A stretch of 64,000 nucleotides of DNA from DATKAS01 sp963773315 (GTDB lineage Bacteria > Actinomycetota > Acidimicrobiia > Acidimicrobiales > DATKAS01). Below, in pieces: positions 30,488 to 39,543 of this stretch. The translations under genes and the position numbers were made by a program. Each line of letters begins with the position of its first letter. Position 1 is the stretch's first letter. The notes below the pieces were generated by a model. It was not told where the DNA came from and ran no database searches. It saw nothing but the letters and a program-made list of their open reading frames with translations. The DNA lies in assembly GCA_963773315.1 (NCBI GenBank), contig CAVZAF010000004.1:1-64000 (forward strand). The letters are read 5' to 3'.

Positions 30488-31770
30488 TCAGCCGGGCGGA
30501 ATCGGCGGCGGAAACGTGGTCGGCGGCGGGTCGTTTACGGGCGGGAGGGTGTGCGGGGTGCGCATAGGGATCGCGGTCAGGCTCGTCGGCGGCCGCTGGT
30601 CGCGCGGGCGGAAGGCGAACATGTTCGCGATGCCGCCGGCGTGGGGCTCGTAGGCGACGATCCGGTCACTCGTGTCGCGCACGAGCAGCGCGCCGCCGCT
30701 GGACCAGGTCATCGCGACGGGGGTCGTCGAGCGGATGTCGGGCGTCGCGACGTACGGCGGGCCGAACTGGTGAGGACCGTCGAGGTCGACCACCGCGACG
30801 CCGTGCACGATGGCACCCGTGCCGCCTCCCGGCCACGCGCCCGTGATGGCCACCGCGAGGAACCTGCCGTCGGTCGAGAACGCTCCCGGCACCGACGGGT
30901 CGAGGTTCGGCACCTCCTTGACGATGCGGATCGTGTCTCCCCGCCGCACGTAGATGCCGCAGTCGGCGCAGCCGGGTCTCGTCCAGGCGAGCGAGTCATC
31001 CCCCGTCGCGAGGAGCGAGCCCCGCTGGGTCACGAAGTCGGTGGTGCGCGTCTCGGGATCCCACGTGATGAGCTCGTACCGATCGAGCGACTGCACCGTG
31101 CCCGAGAGCACGAGACGCTTGCCCGCGACGCCGGCGACCTCATAACCCTCGGGAAGGCGGATGAACCCGGTCGCGAGCTGCGATGGCACCGTGCCGTTGA
31201 CTGGCATCTCCTTGACGGCCGCATTGCCGTCGACGACGCCGCTCAGCCACACCCGCGCCGGATCCTCCGACGGGAAGACCCCGCGAGCGCTGCCGAGGTC
31301 GACGCCATCGGGGTACATCCGCGAGTACGCGCGGACCAAGCCGTTGCTCAACGCCACGACCGTCCCCGGGGGCCGCGCGACGTAGCCCGCGATCGTGTCC
31401 GGCGGCTGGGCCACGTCCACCTCGAACGCGCCGCTCGCGCGAGCACGATCAACGCGGTCGCGTCGGACGACATCAGCACCGCGGGATACGAGGACCGGAC
31501 CGCGTCCGCAGCAGCGCGCGACCCCGGTGAGTCACTCGCCGGGGTGAACAACGTGCTCGACGTCGATGGCGTCGTCGGCGCGGACGCGACCTGCGAACCG
31601 CCGTCGTGGCCAGTGACGAGGATCGCCGCCGCGAGGATTGCCGCGCCGACCGCTATCGGCCACCACCGCGTGGACTTCATGTCGACTGTTGACACCGACG
31701 GCGCGGGCTCCTCCTCGTCGAGCGCGAGCAGCTCGAGCTCGGGAAGGTCGCGATCCCGGGCGCGCATCAC
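30488..31770 (-). CDS. Membrane-anchored propeller-like protein A, operon with DNA ligase (one frameshift)
   Basis: About 427 residues after correcting a frame change near 31435. Order: short cytoplasmic N-terminus with LPELELLALDEEE, one membrane helix (WWPIAVGAAILAAAILVTG), a Ser/Thr/Pro linker, then an outside domain of repeated beta segments typical of WD40/TolB-like propellers (GKRLVLSGTVQSLDRYELIT, GAFSTDGRFLAVAITGAW, MTWSSGGALLVRDTSDRIVA). A Cys-x2-Cys pair lies in RPGCADCGIYV. The C-terminus is proline rich. It is a paralogue of the next upstream gene, with which it shares the N-terminal motif, helix, CxxC and the last blades; its start overlaps that gene's stop. Function unknown. Confidence 0.65.
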
Positions 31771-32702
31771 GGGGCCTCGCGCCAGTCCTCGATGGGGATC
31801 CGGGTCGTCGTGCCGACACCGGGCTCGTACCGCAGCACGTCTTGCGGACCGAGCAGGTACAGGCGCGAGTCAGGCCCCCACTCCATGGCGAGTGCGTCGT
31901 CGCCACTCACGCCCATCATCGGCTCGATCGTGCGGTTCACGAGGTCGGCGATCGCGACGCCGTCGAACGGGCGGTGCTCCTCGGCGAAGCGCACCACGAC
32001 ATACCGACCGTTCGGCGAGAACGAACCTGTCGACACCGGTTGGAAGCCCTCGAACGGCGGGATCTCCTCGAGCAGCCCGCCTTCACTCCCGCTGATCCGC
32101 ATCGCACATGAGGTGCAGCCCTGGTCGACGGTCGCGACGCGGTCGTCCGAGGCAGCCACGAACCTTCCTACGCCGTCGAGCACCCGAAGGTTCGAACCAC
32201 CGCCCCAGACCTCGACCGGAGGGCCGGCGGTCGATGCCGGGACGAGCACGATCGACTTGTCGAGCACGGCCACCGGACGCCGACCGGCCGGCAACCCTCC
32301 CAGCGACACGTCGAGCGCCGTCGGAGCCGCGACGTCGAGCGGGCGCAGGCCTGCGTCCGCGGTCGTCGCGAGCCGTACCGCTCGACCTCGGGGATCGACC
32401 AGCACGAAGTGGCGGGACAGCGAGTCGCGCATGACGATGCTGAACGAGCTCGGAGGCGTCGACGGCGTGGTCGTCGCGACGGGAGGCGGAGGGACGGCCT
32501 GCTGCGCCGAGGCTTGTTGGTCGGCGCGATGTGAGCTTTTCCCCGTCAGCAGGAAGGCCGCAGCGACCCCGACCGCGGCGACGACCGGCCACCATCCCTT
32601 TGCGTCGCGCTCGTCGTGCGCGACGTGCGGGTTGACTCCCCCGGCCGGCTCGAGCGCGCCCAGGTCGAGCAGCTCGAGCTCGGGGAGGGAGCTCGGCGTC
32701 AC
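31767..32702 (-). CDS. Membrane-anchored propeller-like protein B, translationally coupled to DNA ligase
   Basis: 311 residues. The GTG start at 32702 overlaps the ligase stop (GTGA); the frame stays open upstream inside the ligase but homology to the paralogue begins here. It has the same plan: LPELELLDLGALEP, helix GWWPVVAAVGVAAAFLLTG, Ala/Pro/Thr linker, and a beta-rich outer domain with DQGCTSCAMRI (Cys-x2-Cys), GSFSPNGRYVVVRFAEEH, VAIADLV and LYLLGPQDVLRYEPGVGTTT. The shared cytoplasmic LPELELL motif is the only strongly conserved inside element and may bind a partner. No recognised family beyond the propeller-like pattern. Confidence 0.65.
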   Translation of the reverse strand: MTPSSLPELELLDLGALEPAGGVNPHVAHDERDAKGWWPVVAAVGVAAAFLLTGKSSHRADQQASAQQAVPPPPVATTTPSTPPSSFSIVMRDSLSRHFVLVDPRGRAVRLATTADAGLRPLDVAAPTALDVSLGGLPAGRRPVAVLDKSIVLVPASTAGPPVEVWGGGSNLRVLDGVGRFVAASDDRVATVDQGCTSCAMRISGSEGGLLEEIPPFEGFQPVSTGSFSPNGRYVVVRFAEEHRPFDGVAIADLVNRTIEPMMGVSGDDALAMEWGPDSRLYLLGPQDVLRYEPGVGTTTRIPIEDWREAP

Positions 32703-33766
32703 GACTTGGATCCTCCGAACACGCTTTCCAGCTCGAGCGGGGCGGCCACTTCGAGCTGGTCGTAGGTGCACGAGCTCGGCTCGCGGTCGGGACGCCAGCG
32801 CACGAACGTGGTGGCGTGGCGGAAGCGGTTGCGCTGCAGCTGATCGAACTGCACCTCACATACGAGCTCAGCTCGGATCGCCGTCCACGACAGGTCCTTC
32901 TTCGCGTTCCAACGGCTGACTGCCCCGGGCATGCGCCGACCCGCGGCCTCCTCGCGCTCGACCGCCTCCGCCCAGCCCTGCCACGGATGACCCTCGAGGG
33001 CACCTTCGCGGAGAGGAGTGAGCTCCTCGAGCAGCTCCTTGCGCCGCTTCGCGGTGAAGCTCGACGCGACGCCGACGTGCTGCAGATCACCTTCGTCGTC
33101 GAAGAGGCCGAGCAAGAGTGAACCGACGCCGTTGCCGTCCTTGTGGACGCGATAGCCGCCGACCACGCAATCGGCCGTGCGTCGGTGCTTCACCTTCACC
33201 ATCACGCGCTCGTTCGGGCGGTACGGGAGCTCAGCTCGCTTCGCGACGACGCCGTCGAGCCCCGCGCCCTCGAAGCGGCTGAACCAGTCCTGCGCGGTGG
33301 CGATGTCGCTCGAGATCGGCGTGACGAAGATGGGTGGCCGCGTCGTCGCGACTTGCTCGAGCGTGGCCCGGCGCTCTGACAGCGGGAGGTCGGTGAGGTC
33401 CCGATCGCCGATGGCGAGAAGGTCGAACGCGACGAAGCTGGCCGGCGTCTCGACCGCGAGCTTCTGCACACGGCTGTCCGCTGGGTGGATGCGCTGGAGG
33501 AGTGCATCGAAGTCGAGCCCCATCTCGCCAGGGATCAGGATCTCGCCGTCGACGACGCACCTTGCCGGCAGCTTGCTCTTCACCGCGGCCACGACCTCGG
33601 GGAAGTACCGGGTCAGCGGACGTTCGTTGCGACTCCCGAGCTCGACCTCGTCGCCGTCTCGAAACACGATGCAGCGGAAGCCGTCCCACTTCGGTTCGTA
33701 GATCCAGCCCTCGCCCTCGGGCAGCGCGTCCGCCGCCTTGGCGAGCATCGGCGCGACGGGTGGCAT
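32699..33766 (-). CDS. ATP-dependent DNA ligase, LigD/LigC type
   Basis: 355 residues. Nucleotidyltransferase motif I with the adenylated lysine is IYEPKWDGFRC (Lys about residue 26). Further ligase motifs are VVDGEIL (III), SFVAFDLLAI, GLDGVVAKR (IV) and ERVMVKVKHRRTADCVVGGY (V), followed by an OB-fold (GSLLLGLFDDEGDLQHVGVA) and CEVQFDQLQRNRFRHATTFV near the end. It has only the ligase core, without polymerase or phosphoesterase domains, and would seal nicks or joined ends in end joining. The start is uncertain: ATG at 33766 or GTG at 33781. Translation is coupled to two membrane proteins downstream. Confidence 0.88.
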   Translation of the reverse strand: MPPVAPMLAKAADALPEGEGWIYEPKWDGFRCIVFRDGDEVELGSRNERPLTRYFPEVVAAVKSKLPARCVVDGEILIPGEMGLDFDALLQRIHPADSRVQKLAVETPASFVAFDLLAIGDRDLTDLPLSERRATLEQVATTRPPIFVTPISSDIATAQDWFSRFEGAGLDGVVAKRAELPYRPNERVMVKVKHRRTADCVVGGYRVHKDGNGVGSLLLGLFDDEGDLQHVGVASSFTAKRRKELLEELTPLREGALEGHPWQGWAEAVEREEAAGRRMPGAVSRWNAKKDLSWTAIRAELVCEVQFDQLQRNRFRHATTFVRWRPDREPSSCTYDQLEVAAPLELESVFGGSKS

Positions 33767-33846
33767 CACGGGCAGCCGCACAGCGATCCAGCATTGTCCA
33801 GTTGCCCTTGGTGCGTGCAGCGGCCGCGCCGTGGAAGGGTTTGCGC

Positions 33847-34523
33847 ATGCCGGAACCCCCGCCGCCGCCTCCCCCGCCGCCGCCTCCTCCACGACCGGCG
33901 ACGATCCGCGTCGTCGGCACAGGAGAGGTCGAGCCGCGCCACCCGATCGACTCTCGATCGACCTCGGCGTCGTGTGCCGGTCACCCACCGCACGGCAAGC
34001 GCTGACGCGGGCCAACGAGCGAGCCAGCGAGCTCATCGCGTTGCTCGTCACCGAGGGCGTGGTCCGCACCGACATCGCGACGCGGTCGATCGCGATCCAT
34101 CCCAGCTACGACGACAAAGGTCAGAAGGTCACCGGGTACGAAGCGTCGAACGACGTCGTCGTCGTGCTCCGTGATCTGTCACGCGCGGGAGCGGTGATCG
34201 ACGCAGCGGCGGGTGCGGTCGGCGACGACATCCGCATGGGTTCGCTCACGTTCGGGATCGAGGACCCGAGCGCGGTGCTGGCCGATCCGCGGCGGGCCGC
34301 GGTCGAGAAGGCGACCTCGCAGGCGCAGCAGCTCGCCGCCGCGGCGGGCGTTCGGCTCGGCCCGATCCGCCGAATCGCCGAAGGCACGGGAGGCGGCGCG
34401 CCTCCGCCGTTTCGCCCGATGATCCGCGCGCTCGCAGCCGACGCCGTGCCGATCGAGCCAGGAAGCCAGAAGCTCTCGGTCTCGGTCGAGATCGAGTGGG
34501 AGATCGCTCCGCCCGAACGATGA
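33847..34523 (+). CDS. SIMPL-domain (DUF541) protein with N-terminal polyproline run (one frameshift)
   Basis: About 225 residues after restoring one missing base near 33931 (TGEVE then AAPPDRLSIDLGV). DUF541 proteins have a beta-alpha SIMPL fold and are often periplasmic. Family blocks: TIRVVGTGEVE, QALTRANERASELIALL, GYEASNDVVVVLRDLSRAGA, MGSLTFGIEDPSAVLADPRR and KLSVSVEIEWEI. Residues 4-15 are twelve consecutive prolines (33856-33891). No signal peptide is visible upstream of the prolines, so the protein may be cytoplasmic. It is head-to-head with the ligase gene. Confidence 0.7.
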
Positions 34524-34553
34524 CCCCTCCCCGCATCGGTTCTCGCCGGAACC

Positions 34554-35009
34554 TCACAGGAGCCTCTTCGCGAAGCACCGACTCAGAGGCGCGTCCGCGT
34601 AGGTCCCCCAACATGGGATGAGCTCGAACCCGGCTGATTGGTAGAGCGTGATCGCCTCGGGTTGCCCGAGCCCGGTCTCGAGCCGTAGCTCGCGGTAGCC
34701 CCGCCGGCGTGCCTCGGCCTCGACCTCAGCGAGCACCGCCCGGGCGACGCCGGTGCGGCGCGCCGCGGGCACGACGTACATCCGCTTCACCTCCCCGATG
34801 CCTTCGGCGAAGTGCTTGATGCCGCCGCAGCCGAGCGCCTCCCCATCTCGAGTCGCGACGAAGAACAAGCCCTTCGGCGGAGCGAGGTCGTCGGGCGAGG
34901 GCGCGTCCTCGTCCTCCTCGGCGTAGATCGCCCGCAGCTCGTCGAGCAGCGCGGCGACGAGCGTGAGACCGGGCTCGACGTCGATGCGGCCCTCGACCAC
35001 CCGGATCAC
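34554..35009 (-). CDS. GNAT family N-acetyltransferase
   Basis: 151 residues. Acetyl-CoA binding motif A is VKRMYVVPAARRTGVARAVL (R-x2-G-x-(G/A) type, here RRTGVA). Strand 4 is GLFFVATRDGEALGCGGIK and the C-terminal LRLETGLGQPEAITLYQSAG matches small-molecule GNAT enzymes. The GTG start at 35009 is the first that gives the full fold; longer open sequence upstream runs antisense to the carboxylase gene. Divergent from pccB with 30 bases between starts. Substrate unknown. Confidence 0.82.
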   Translation of the reverse strand: MIRVVEGRIDVEPGLTLVAALLDELRAIYAEEDEDAPSPDDLAPPKGLFFVATRDGEALGCGGIKHFAEGIGEVKRMYVVPAARRTGVARAVLAEVEAEARRRGYRELRLETGLGQPEAITLYQSAGFELIPCWGTYADAPLSRCFAKRLL

Positions 35010-35026
35010 GCCGACATGGTGCCCGG

Positions 35027-35032
35027 TAACCT
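35027..35032 (+). promoter_or_regulatory. -10 element (TAACCT) for leaderless carboxylase transcript
   Basis: TAACCT ends 7 bases before the ATG of the carboxyltransferase gene, with no ribosome-binding site between. Same layout as dnaX, ccr and asd. Confidence 0.5.
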
Positions 35033-35039
35033 GCGCCGC

Positions 35040-36596
35040 ATGACCGATCACCCGCTCAAAGAGCGGATCGAGGACCTCGGGCGCCGCAAGGCTCAGGCCT
35101 ACCAGGCGGGCTCGGCCCGAGCGATCGAACGGCAGCACGCCAAGGGCAAGATGCTCGCCCACGAGCGCGTCGACTTCCTTCTCGATCCCGGTTCGTTCAA
35201 CGAGCTCGATCTGCTCGCGCGCCATCGTGCGCAGGCGGCCGGGCTCGAAGAGCACCCGTACACCGACGGCGTGATCACCGGCTGGGGCACGATCCACGGC
35301 CGCAAGGTGTTCGTCTTCAGCCAGGACTTCACGGTGTTCGGCGGCGCGCTCGGCGAGGTCTTCGCGGAGAAGATCCACAAGCTCATGGACGTCGCGCTGA
35401 AGGTCGGTGCGCCCGTCATCGGTCTCAACGACGGCGCCGGCGCGCGCATCCAGGAGGGCGTCGTCTCGCTCGCGTCGTACGGCGGCATCTTCTACCGGAA
35501 CGTCCTCGCGTCGGGCGTCGTCCCGCAGATCTCGGTCGTGCTCGGCCCGTGCGCGGGCGGTGCGGTCTACAGCCCCGCGATGACCGACTTCATCTTCATG
35601 GTCCGCGAGAGCTCGCACATGTTCATCACCGGCCCTGACGTCGTCCGCACCGTGACCGGCGAGGACGTCACGCTCGAGGAGCTCGGCGGCGCGATGAGCC
35701 ACGCGACCAAGTCGGGCGTCGCGACGTTCGTCGCTCCGGACGAGAAGGCGTGCCTCGAAGACGTGCGGTACCTCCTGTCGTTCCTGCCGTCGAACAACCT
35801 GGAAGACCCGCCGGCGTTCGAGTCGGGCGACGATCCCGAGCGGCTCTGTCCCTCGCTCGTCGATCTCATGCCCGATACGGCCAACAAGCCCTACGACATG
35901 AAGAAGGTCATCACGACCGTCGTCGACGACGGCGAGTTCTTCGAGTACTTCCCGCACTGGGCCGGCTCGATCGTGTGTGGCTTCGCTCGACTCGACGGCC
36001 ACCCGGTCGGCATCGTCGGCAACCAGCCCATGGTCCTCGCGGGCGTGCTCGACATCGACTCCTCCGAGAAAGCGGCGCGGTTCGTGCGCACGTGCGACGC
36101 GTTCAACATCCCGATCGTCACGTTCGTCGACGTGCCGGGCTTCCTGCCCGGCGTCGACCAGGAGTACGGCGGCATCATCCGCCACGGCGCCAAGCTCCTC
36201 TACGCCTACTGCGAGGCGACCGTGCCTCGCATCCAGGTCATCACCCGCAAGGCCTACGGCGGCGCGTACGTGGTCATGAACTCAAAGTCGATCGGCGCGG
36301 ACCTGGCATACGCGTGGCCGAGCGCAGAGCTCGCGGTGATGGGACCGCAGGGAGCGGTCGAGATCTTGTACCGCCGGGAGCTGCAACAAGCCGCCGATCC
36401 CCCCGCCAGACGAGCCGAGCTGGTCGCCGAGTACACCGAGAAGTACGCGAACCCCTACAGCGCTGCCGAGCGCGGCTACGTCGACGACGTCATCGATCCG
36501 GCCGAGACACGAGTGAAGCTGATCGCGGGTTTGCACATGCTTCGCACGAAGCGCGAAGAGCTGCCGCGGCGCAAGCACGGGAACATGCCGCTGTGA
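35040..36596 (+). CDS. pccB: Acyl-CoA carboxylase carboxyltransferase (beta) subunit, propionyl-CoA type
   Basis: 518 residues, the normal length for biotin-dependent acyl-CoA carboxyltransferases. N-terminal half: HAKGKMLAHERVDFLLDPGS and LNDGAGARIQEGVVSLASYG. The first oxyanion loop is GPCAGGAVYSPAMTDFIFMV. The second half contains VDVPGFLPGVDQEYGGIIRH and ITRKAYGGAYVVMNSKSIGA. With a biotinylated alpha subunit (not in the window) it carboxylates propionyl-CoA or acetyl-CoA. The following small epsilon-like gene supports an actinobacterial AccD-type complex. The symbol reflects overall likeness; AccD5-like specificity cannot be read from sequence. Confidence 0.92.
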   Translation: MTDHPLKERIEDLGRRKAQAYQAGSARAIERQHAKGKMLAHERVDFLLDPGSFNELDLLARHRAQAAGLEEHPYTDGVITGWGTIHGRKVFVFSQDFTVFGGALGEVFAEKIHKLMDVALKVGAPVIGLNDGAGARIQEGVVSLASYGGIFYRNVLASGVVPQISVVLGPCAGGAVYSPAMTDFIFMVRESSHMFITGPDVVRTVTGEDVTLEELGGAMSHATKSGVATFVAPDEKACLEDVRYLLSFLPSNNLEDPPAFESGDDPERLCPSLVDLMPDTANKPYDMKKVITTVVDDGEFFEYFPHWAGSIVCGFARLDGHPVGIVGNQPMVLAGVLDIDSSEKAARFVRTCDAFNIPIVTFVDVPGFLPGVDQEYGGIIRHGAKLLYAYCEATVPRIQVITRKAYGGAYVVMNSKSIGADLAYAWPSAELAVMGPQGAVEILYRRELQQAADPPARRAELVAEYTEKYANPYSAAERGYVDDVIDPAETRVKLIAGLHMLRTKREELPRRKHGNMPL

Positions 36597-36799
36597 CGAC
36601 GGTCGTGCCGCACGTCGCCGACGTGCATCCCACACCGACCGACGAGGAGATGGCGGCCATCGTCGCAGCGATCACGATGACGTGGCCGCAGCCCGCCGCA
36701 CCCACTTCGACCGACACGACGCCGCCCACTCCGGCGTGGAGGTTCTCGGGTCGCTGGTGGGCTCGCCCCGTGGCGTTGCGGCGCGCGCGGCCCTGGTAG
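36593..36799 (+). CDS. Acyl-CoA carboxylase epsilon subunit-like protein
   Basis: 68 residues. The GTG start overlaps the beta-subunit stop (GTGA). It has the two hallmarks of actinobacterial epsilon subunits: an N-terminal helix (TPTDEEMAAIVAAITM) and a Trp/Arg-rich tail (WRFSGRWWARPVALRRARPW) joined by a Pro/Thr linker. In Streptomyces and Mycobacterium such subunits help hold the alpha and beta subunits together. Short and easily missed, but position and sequence agree. Confidence 0.82.
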   Translation: MTTVVPHVADVHPTPTDEEMAAIVAAITMTWPQPAAPTSTDTTPPTPAWRFSGRWWARPVALRRARPW

Positions 36800-36804
36800 G
36801 GAGG

Positions 36805-37814
36805 ATGGCAGCCGAGCTCACGACGGTCGCGGACGACGAGGTCGTCTTCCACGACGGTGACACTGCCCATCGCTTCGACGGGCTCGAGCCCGACACCGAC
36901 TACACGTTTCTCGACACGTCGGTGCGCACGCTGCCGAGGCCCGGAGGGGCGCTGCTCTGTCGGTTCGCCACGGTCAACGACGTGCATTTCGGCGAGACCG
37001 AGTGCGGCGTGCTCGAGGAACTCGAGTCGGGCCCCGTGTTCCACGTCGAGCCCGGAGAGCCGCCGTACCCGGAGATGATGAACTCCGGCGCGATCGCGGA
37101 GATCACGGCAATCGACCCGGCCGCAGTGATCGTGAAGGGTGACCTCACGGCAGACGGGCGTGATGAGGAGTACGCCGCCTTTCTCCGGTTCTACGGCGGC
37201 GCCTTCGGTGATCGGCTCCACACGGTGCGCGGCAACCACGACGGCTACCGGGGTCAGACCTACGAGGTCGGCGACCGCGAGGTCGTGCTACCCGGCGTGC
37301 GTGTCCTGGTGCTCGACACCGTGATCCCGTTCGAGACGACCGGGCGGATCACGAAGGATCAGCTCGCGTGGGTCGACACGTTGAGCGAAGAGAGCGATCG
37401 CGCGGTCATGGTCATGGGTCATCACCACCCGTGGAGCCCCGACTCCCGCGAAGCGCAGCCTCACCTACTTCGGTCTCAACCCCGACGACTCGGAGGGCCT
37501 GGTCGATGTCATCGCGCGGCGACCCTCGATCCTCGGGTACTTCGCCGGGCACACCCATCGCAACCGCGTGCGCCACTTCGAGCGCGACGGGCTCGATCCC
37601 TTACGTCGAAGTCGCGTGCGTCAAGGACTTCCCGGGCACGTGGGCCGAGTACCGCGTGTTCGAGGGCGGTGTGATCCAGGTGCACCGGCGGATCTCGACG
37701 CCCGAGGCCCTCGAGTGGACGAACAAGACGCGCGCTATGTTCGGCGGCTTCTACGAGGAGTATGCGTTCGGAACGCTCGACGATCGATGCTTCACGATGG
37801 AAGTGCGGGCATGA
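36805..37814 (+). CDS. Calcineurin-like metallophosphoesterase (two frameshifts)
   Basis: About 335 residues after removing an extra G at 37450 and another at 37595 (CTCGATCCC for CTCATCCC). Metal-binding motifs are complete and in order: NDVHFG (D-x-H), VKGDLT (G-D), RGNHDG (GNHD), MGHHHP and GHTHRN (G-H-x-H). An N-terminal region of about 55 residues (DTAHRFDGLEPDTDYTFLD) looks like a fibronectin-III-type strand pair, as in PhoD/purple-acid-like phosphatases. ATG at 36805 follows an AGGGAGG ribosome-binding site. Its stop overlaps the next gene. Likely a phosphodiesterase; substrate unknown. Confidence 0.8.
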
Positions 37815-38416
37815 CCGACATCCGACACGCCTTCAATGAAGCAACGGCTGGATTCGTCGACGCGGTGCTCGCCGTTCCCGACGACGCGTGGTCGGCGCCG
37901 GGCCTCGGCGTATGGACCCTGCAGGAGCTCGTCGGCCACGCCAGCCGCGCGGTGGTCACGGTCGAGCAGTACCTCGACGCACCGAAGCTCGAGATCACGA
38001 TCCACTCGCCGCTCGAGTACTACACGCGCGGGCTGCAGTTCGCGACCCAGTCGCTGCACGATGACGTGGCGGAGCGTGGTCGCCAAGCGGGTGCCGCGCT
38101 CGGCGATGATCCGGTCGCCGCCATCCGTCCACTCGCGCAACGCGTCGTCACCCGCGTCGCGAGCGAGCCCGACGACGCGGTCTGCAGCTCGCGCTTCGGC
38201 GGCATGCACCTCATCGACTACTTGCCCACTCGCATCGTCGAGCTGACCGTCCACACGCTCGACATCACCGACGCGCTCGACTACCCGCCGACCGTTCGCC
38301 CCGACGCGATCGCGCTCACGACCGAGATCATGGCGAAGATCGCCGACCCGCTCGTGCTGATCCGCTCGCTCGGCGGACGAGCCGCGTTGCCCGACGGCTT
38401 CAACGTCTTCGGGTGA
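37811..38416 (+). CDS. Maleylpyruvate isomerase-like (MDMPI N-terminal/DinB-fold) protein
   Basis: 201 residues. A helical bundle with the family pattern: FNEATAGFVDAVLAVPDDAW, SAPGLGVWTLQELVGHASRA (the conserved W-x2-x-(E/D)L-x2-H, a metal His) and the second half THTLDITDAL-like segment VELTVHTLDITDALDYP. Enzymes of this family bind a metal and often mycothiol, the actinobacterial thiol. The ATG overlaps the phosphoesterase stop and its own stop overlaps the CoA-transferase GTG, so the three are probably co-translated. Substrate unknown. Confidence 0.8.
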   Translation: MTDIRHAFNEATAGFVDAVLAVPDDAWSAPGLGVWTLQELVGHASRAVVTVEQYLDAPKLEITIHSPLEYYTRGLQFATQSLHDDVAERGRQAGAALGDDPVAAIRPLAQRVVTRVASEPDDAVCSSRFGGMHLIDYLPTRIVELTVHTLDITDALDYPPTVRPDAIALTTEIMAKIADPLVLIRSLGGRAALPDGFNVFG

Positions 38417-39540
38417 GCGACGACTCGACCGCGGGTCCACTCGCGGACCTGAAGGTCATCGACGCGTCGTCCGTCGTGGCCGGCCCGGCGTGCGCCCGCT
38501 ACCTCGCCGACTTCGGCGCGGACGTGATCAAGGTCGAGCGTCCTGACGGCGGCGACACGCTGCGCAACATGGGTTGGCGCGACCCACGCGACGGCGTGAC
38601 CCTCTGGTGGAAGCTCGGCGGACGCGGCAAGCGCGCCATCGCTCTCGATCTGAAGTCACCCGACGACCTCGAGCTCATGCACCGGCTCTGCGACGAGGCT
38701 GACGTGCTCATCGAGAACTTCCGGCCCGGCACGCTAGAGCGCCTCGGCCTCGGGCCCGACGTGCTGCTCGCTCGCAACCCGAGGCTCGTGATCACTCGCA
38801 TCACCGGCTTCGGCCAAGACGGCCCGTACGCGACACGACCTGGGTTCGCCACGATCGCCGAGGCGATGAGCGGCTTCGCGGCGATCAACGGCGAGCCCGA
38901 CGGCGGCCCCTTGCTCCCACCGATCGCGCTGACCGACGAGGTCACCGGCCTCGTCGCTGCCTTCGCCACGCTCGTCGGAGTGCACTCGGGCGTTGGCCAG
39001 GTCGTCGACGTGAACCTGCTCGAGTCGCTCTTCCAGCTCATGGGGCCGCTCATCGGCGCGCACCGGCTGCTCGGGTACGAGCAGCCCCGCATGGGCTCCG
39101 GCATCCCCTACTCCGTGCCCCGAGGCACTTACCAGTGCGCCGACGGCAAGTGGGTCGCGCTGTCGACGTCGGCCGAGTCGGTCGCGTCACGCGTGATGGG
39201 GCTCGTAGGCCTCGGCGATGACCCTCGGTTCGCAACGTTCGCAGGGCGAGTCGAGCATCGAGACGAGGTCGACCGCGTCGTCCGCGACTGGATCGCCGTA
39301 CGACCTTCCGCTGAGGTGCTCGCCGAGTTTCAACGAGCCGAGGCCGCGATCGCACCGGTGATGACGATGGGTGACATCGACGCCGATCCCCACTACGTGT
39401 CGCGCGATGCGATCGTCGAGGTCGACGGCGTGCCGATGCAAGGCCTGATCGCGCATCTCGCGAGGACGCCCGGCCGCATCAGATGGGCCGGGCGTCCTCT
39501 CGATGCCGACGGAGACGACATCAGGTCGAACGGCTGGTAG
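38413..39540 (+). CDS. CaiB/BaiF family III CoA-transferase
   Basis: 375 residues with the family's interlocked-dimer features: VIDASSVVAGPACARYLADF, GADVIKVERPDGGDTLR, GGRGKRAIALDLKSPDD, LIENFRPGTLERLGLGPD and ITRITGFGQDGPYATRPGFA. The position usually occupied by the catalytic Asp (G-Y/F-D-x4-A) reads GFATIAEAMSG, so the standard nucleophile seems absent, a variant I believe occurs in one actinobacterial subgroup. The reaction is CoA transfer between organic acids, here probably linked to the propionyl/ethylmalonyl-CoA genes around it. Confidence 0.85.
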   Translation: MSDDSTAGPLADLKVIDASSVVAGPACARYLADFGADVIKVERPDGGDTLRNMGWRDPRDGVTLWWKLGGRGKRAIALDLKSPDDLELMHRLCDEADVLIENFRPGTLERLGLGPDVLLARNPRLVITRITGFGQDGPYATRPGFATIAEAMSGFAAINGEPDGGPLLPPIALTDEVTGLVAAFATLVGVHSGVGQVVDVNLLESLFQLMGPLIGAHRLLGYEQPRMGSGIPYSVPRGTYQCADGKWVALSTSAESVASRVMGLVGLGDDPRFATFAGRVEHRDEVDRVVRDWIAVRPSAEVLAEFQRAEAAIAPVMTMGDIDADPHYVSRDAIVEVDGVPMQGLIAHLARTPGRIRWAGRPLDADGDDIRSNGW

Positions 39541-39543
39541 GGA

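Noticed and set aside
31030..32095. Plus-strand open frames opposite the propeller genes and similar very long antisense frames elsewhere
   Set aside because: High GC leaves antisense frames open. They are Arg/Pro-rich, lack ribosome-binding sites and motifs, and mirror well-supported genes.
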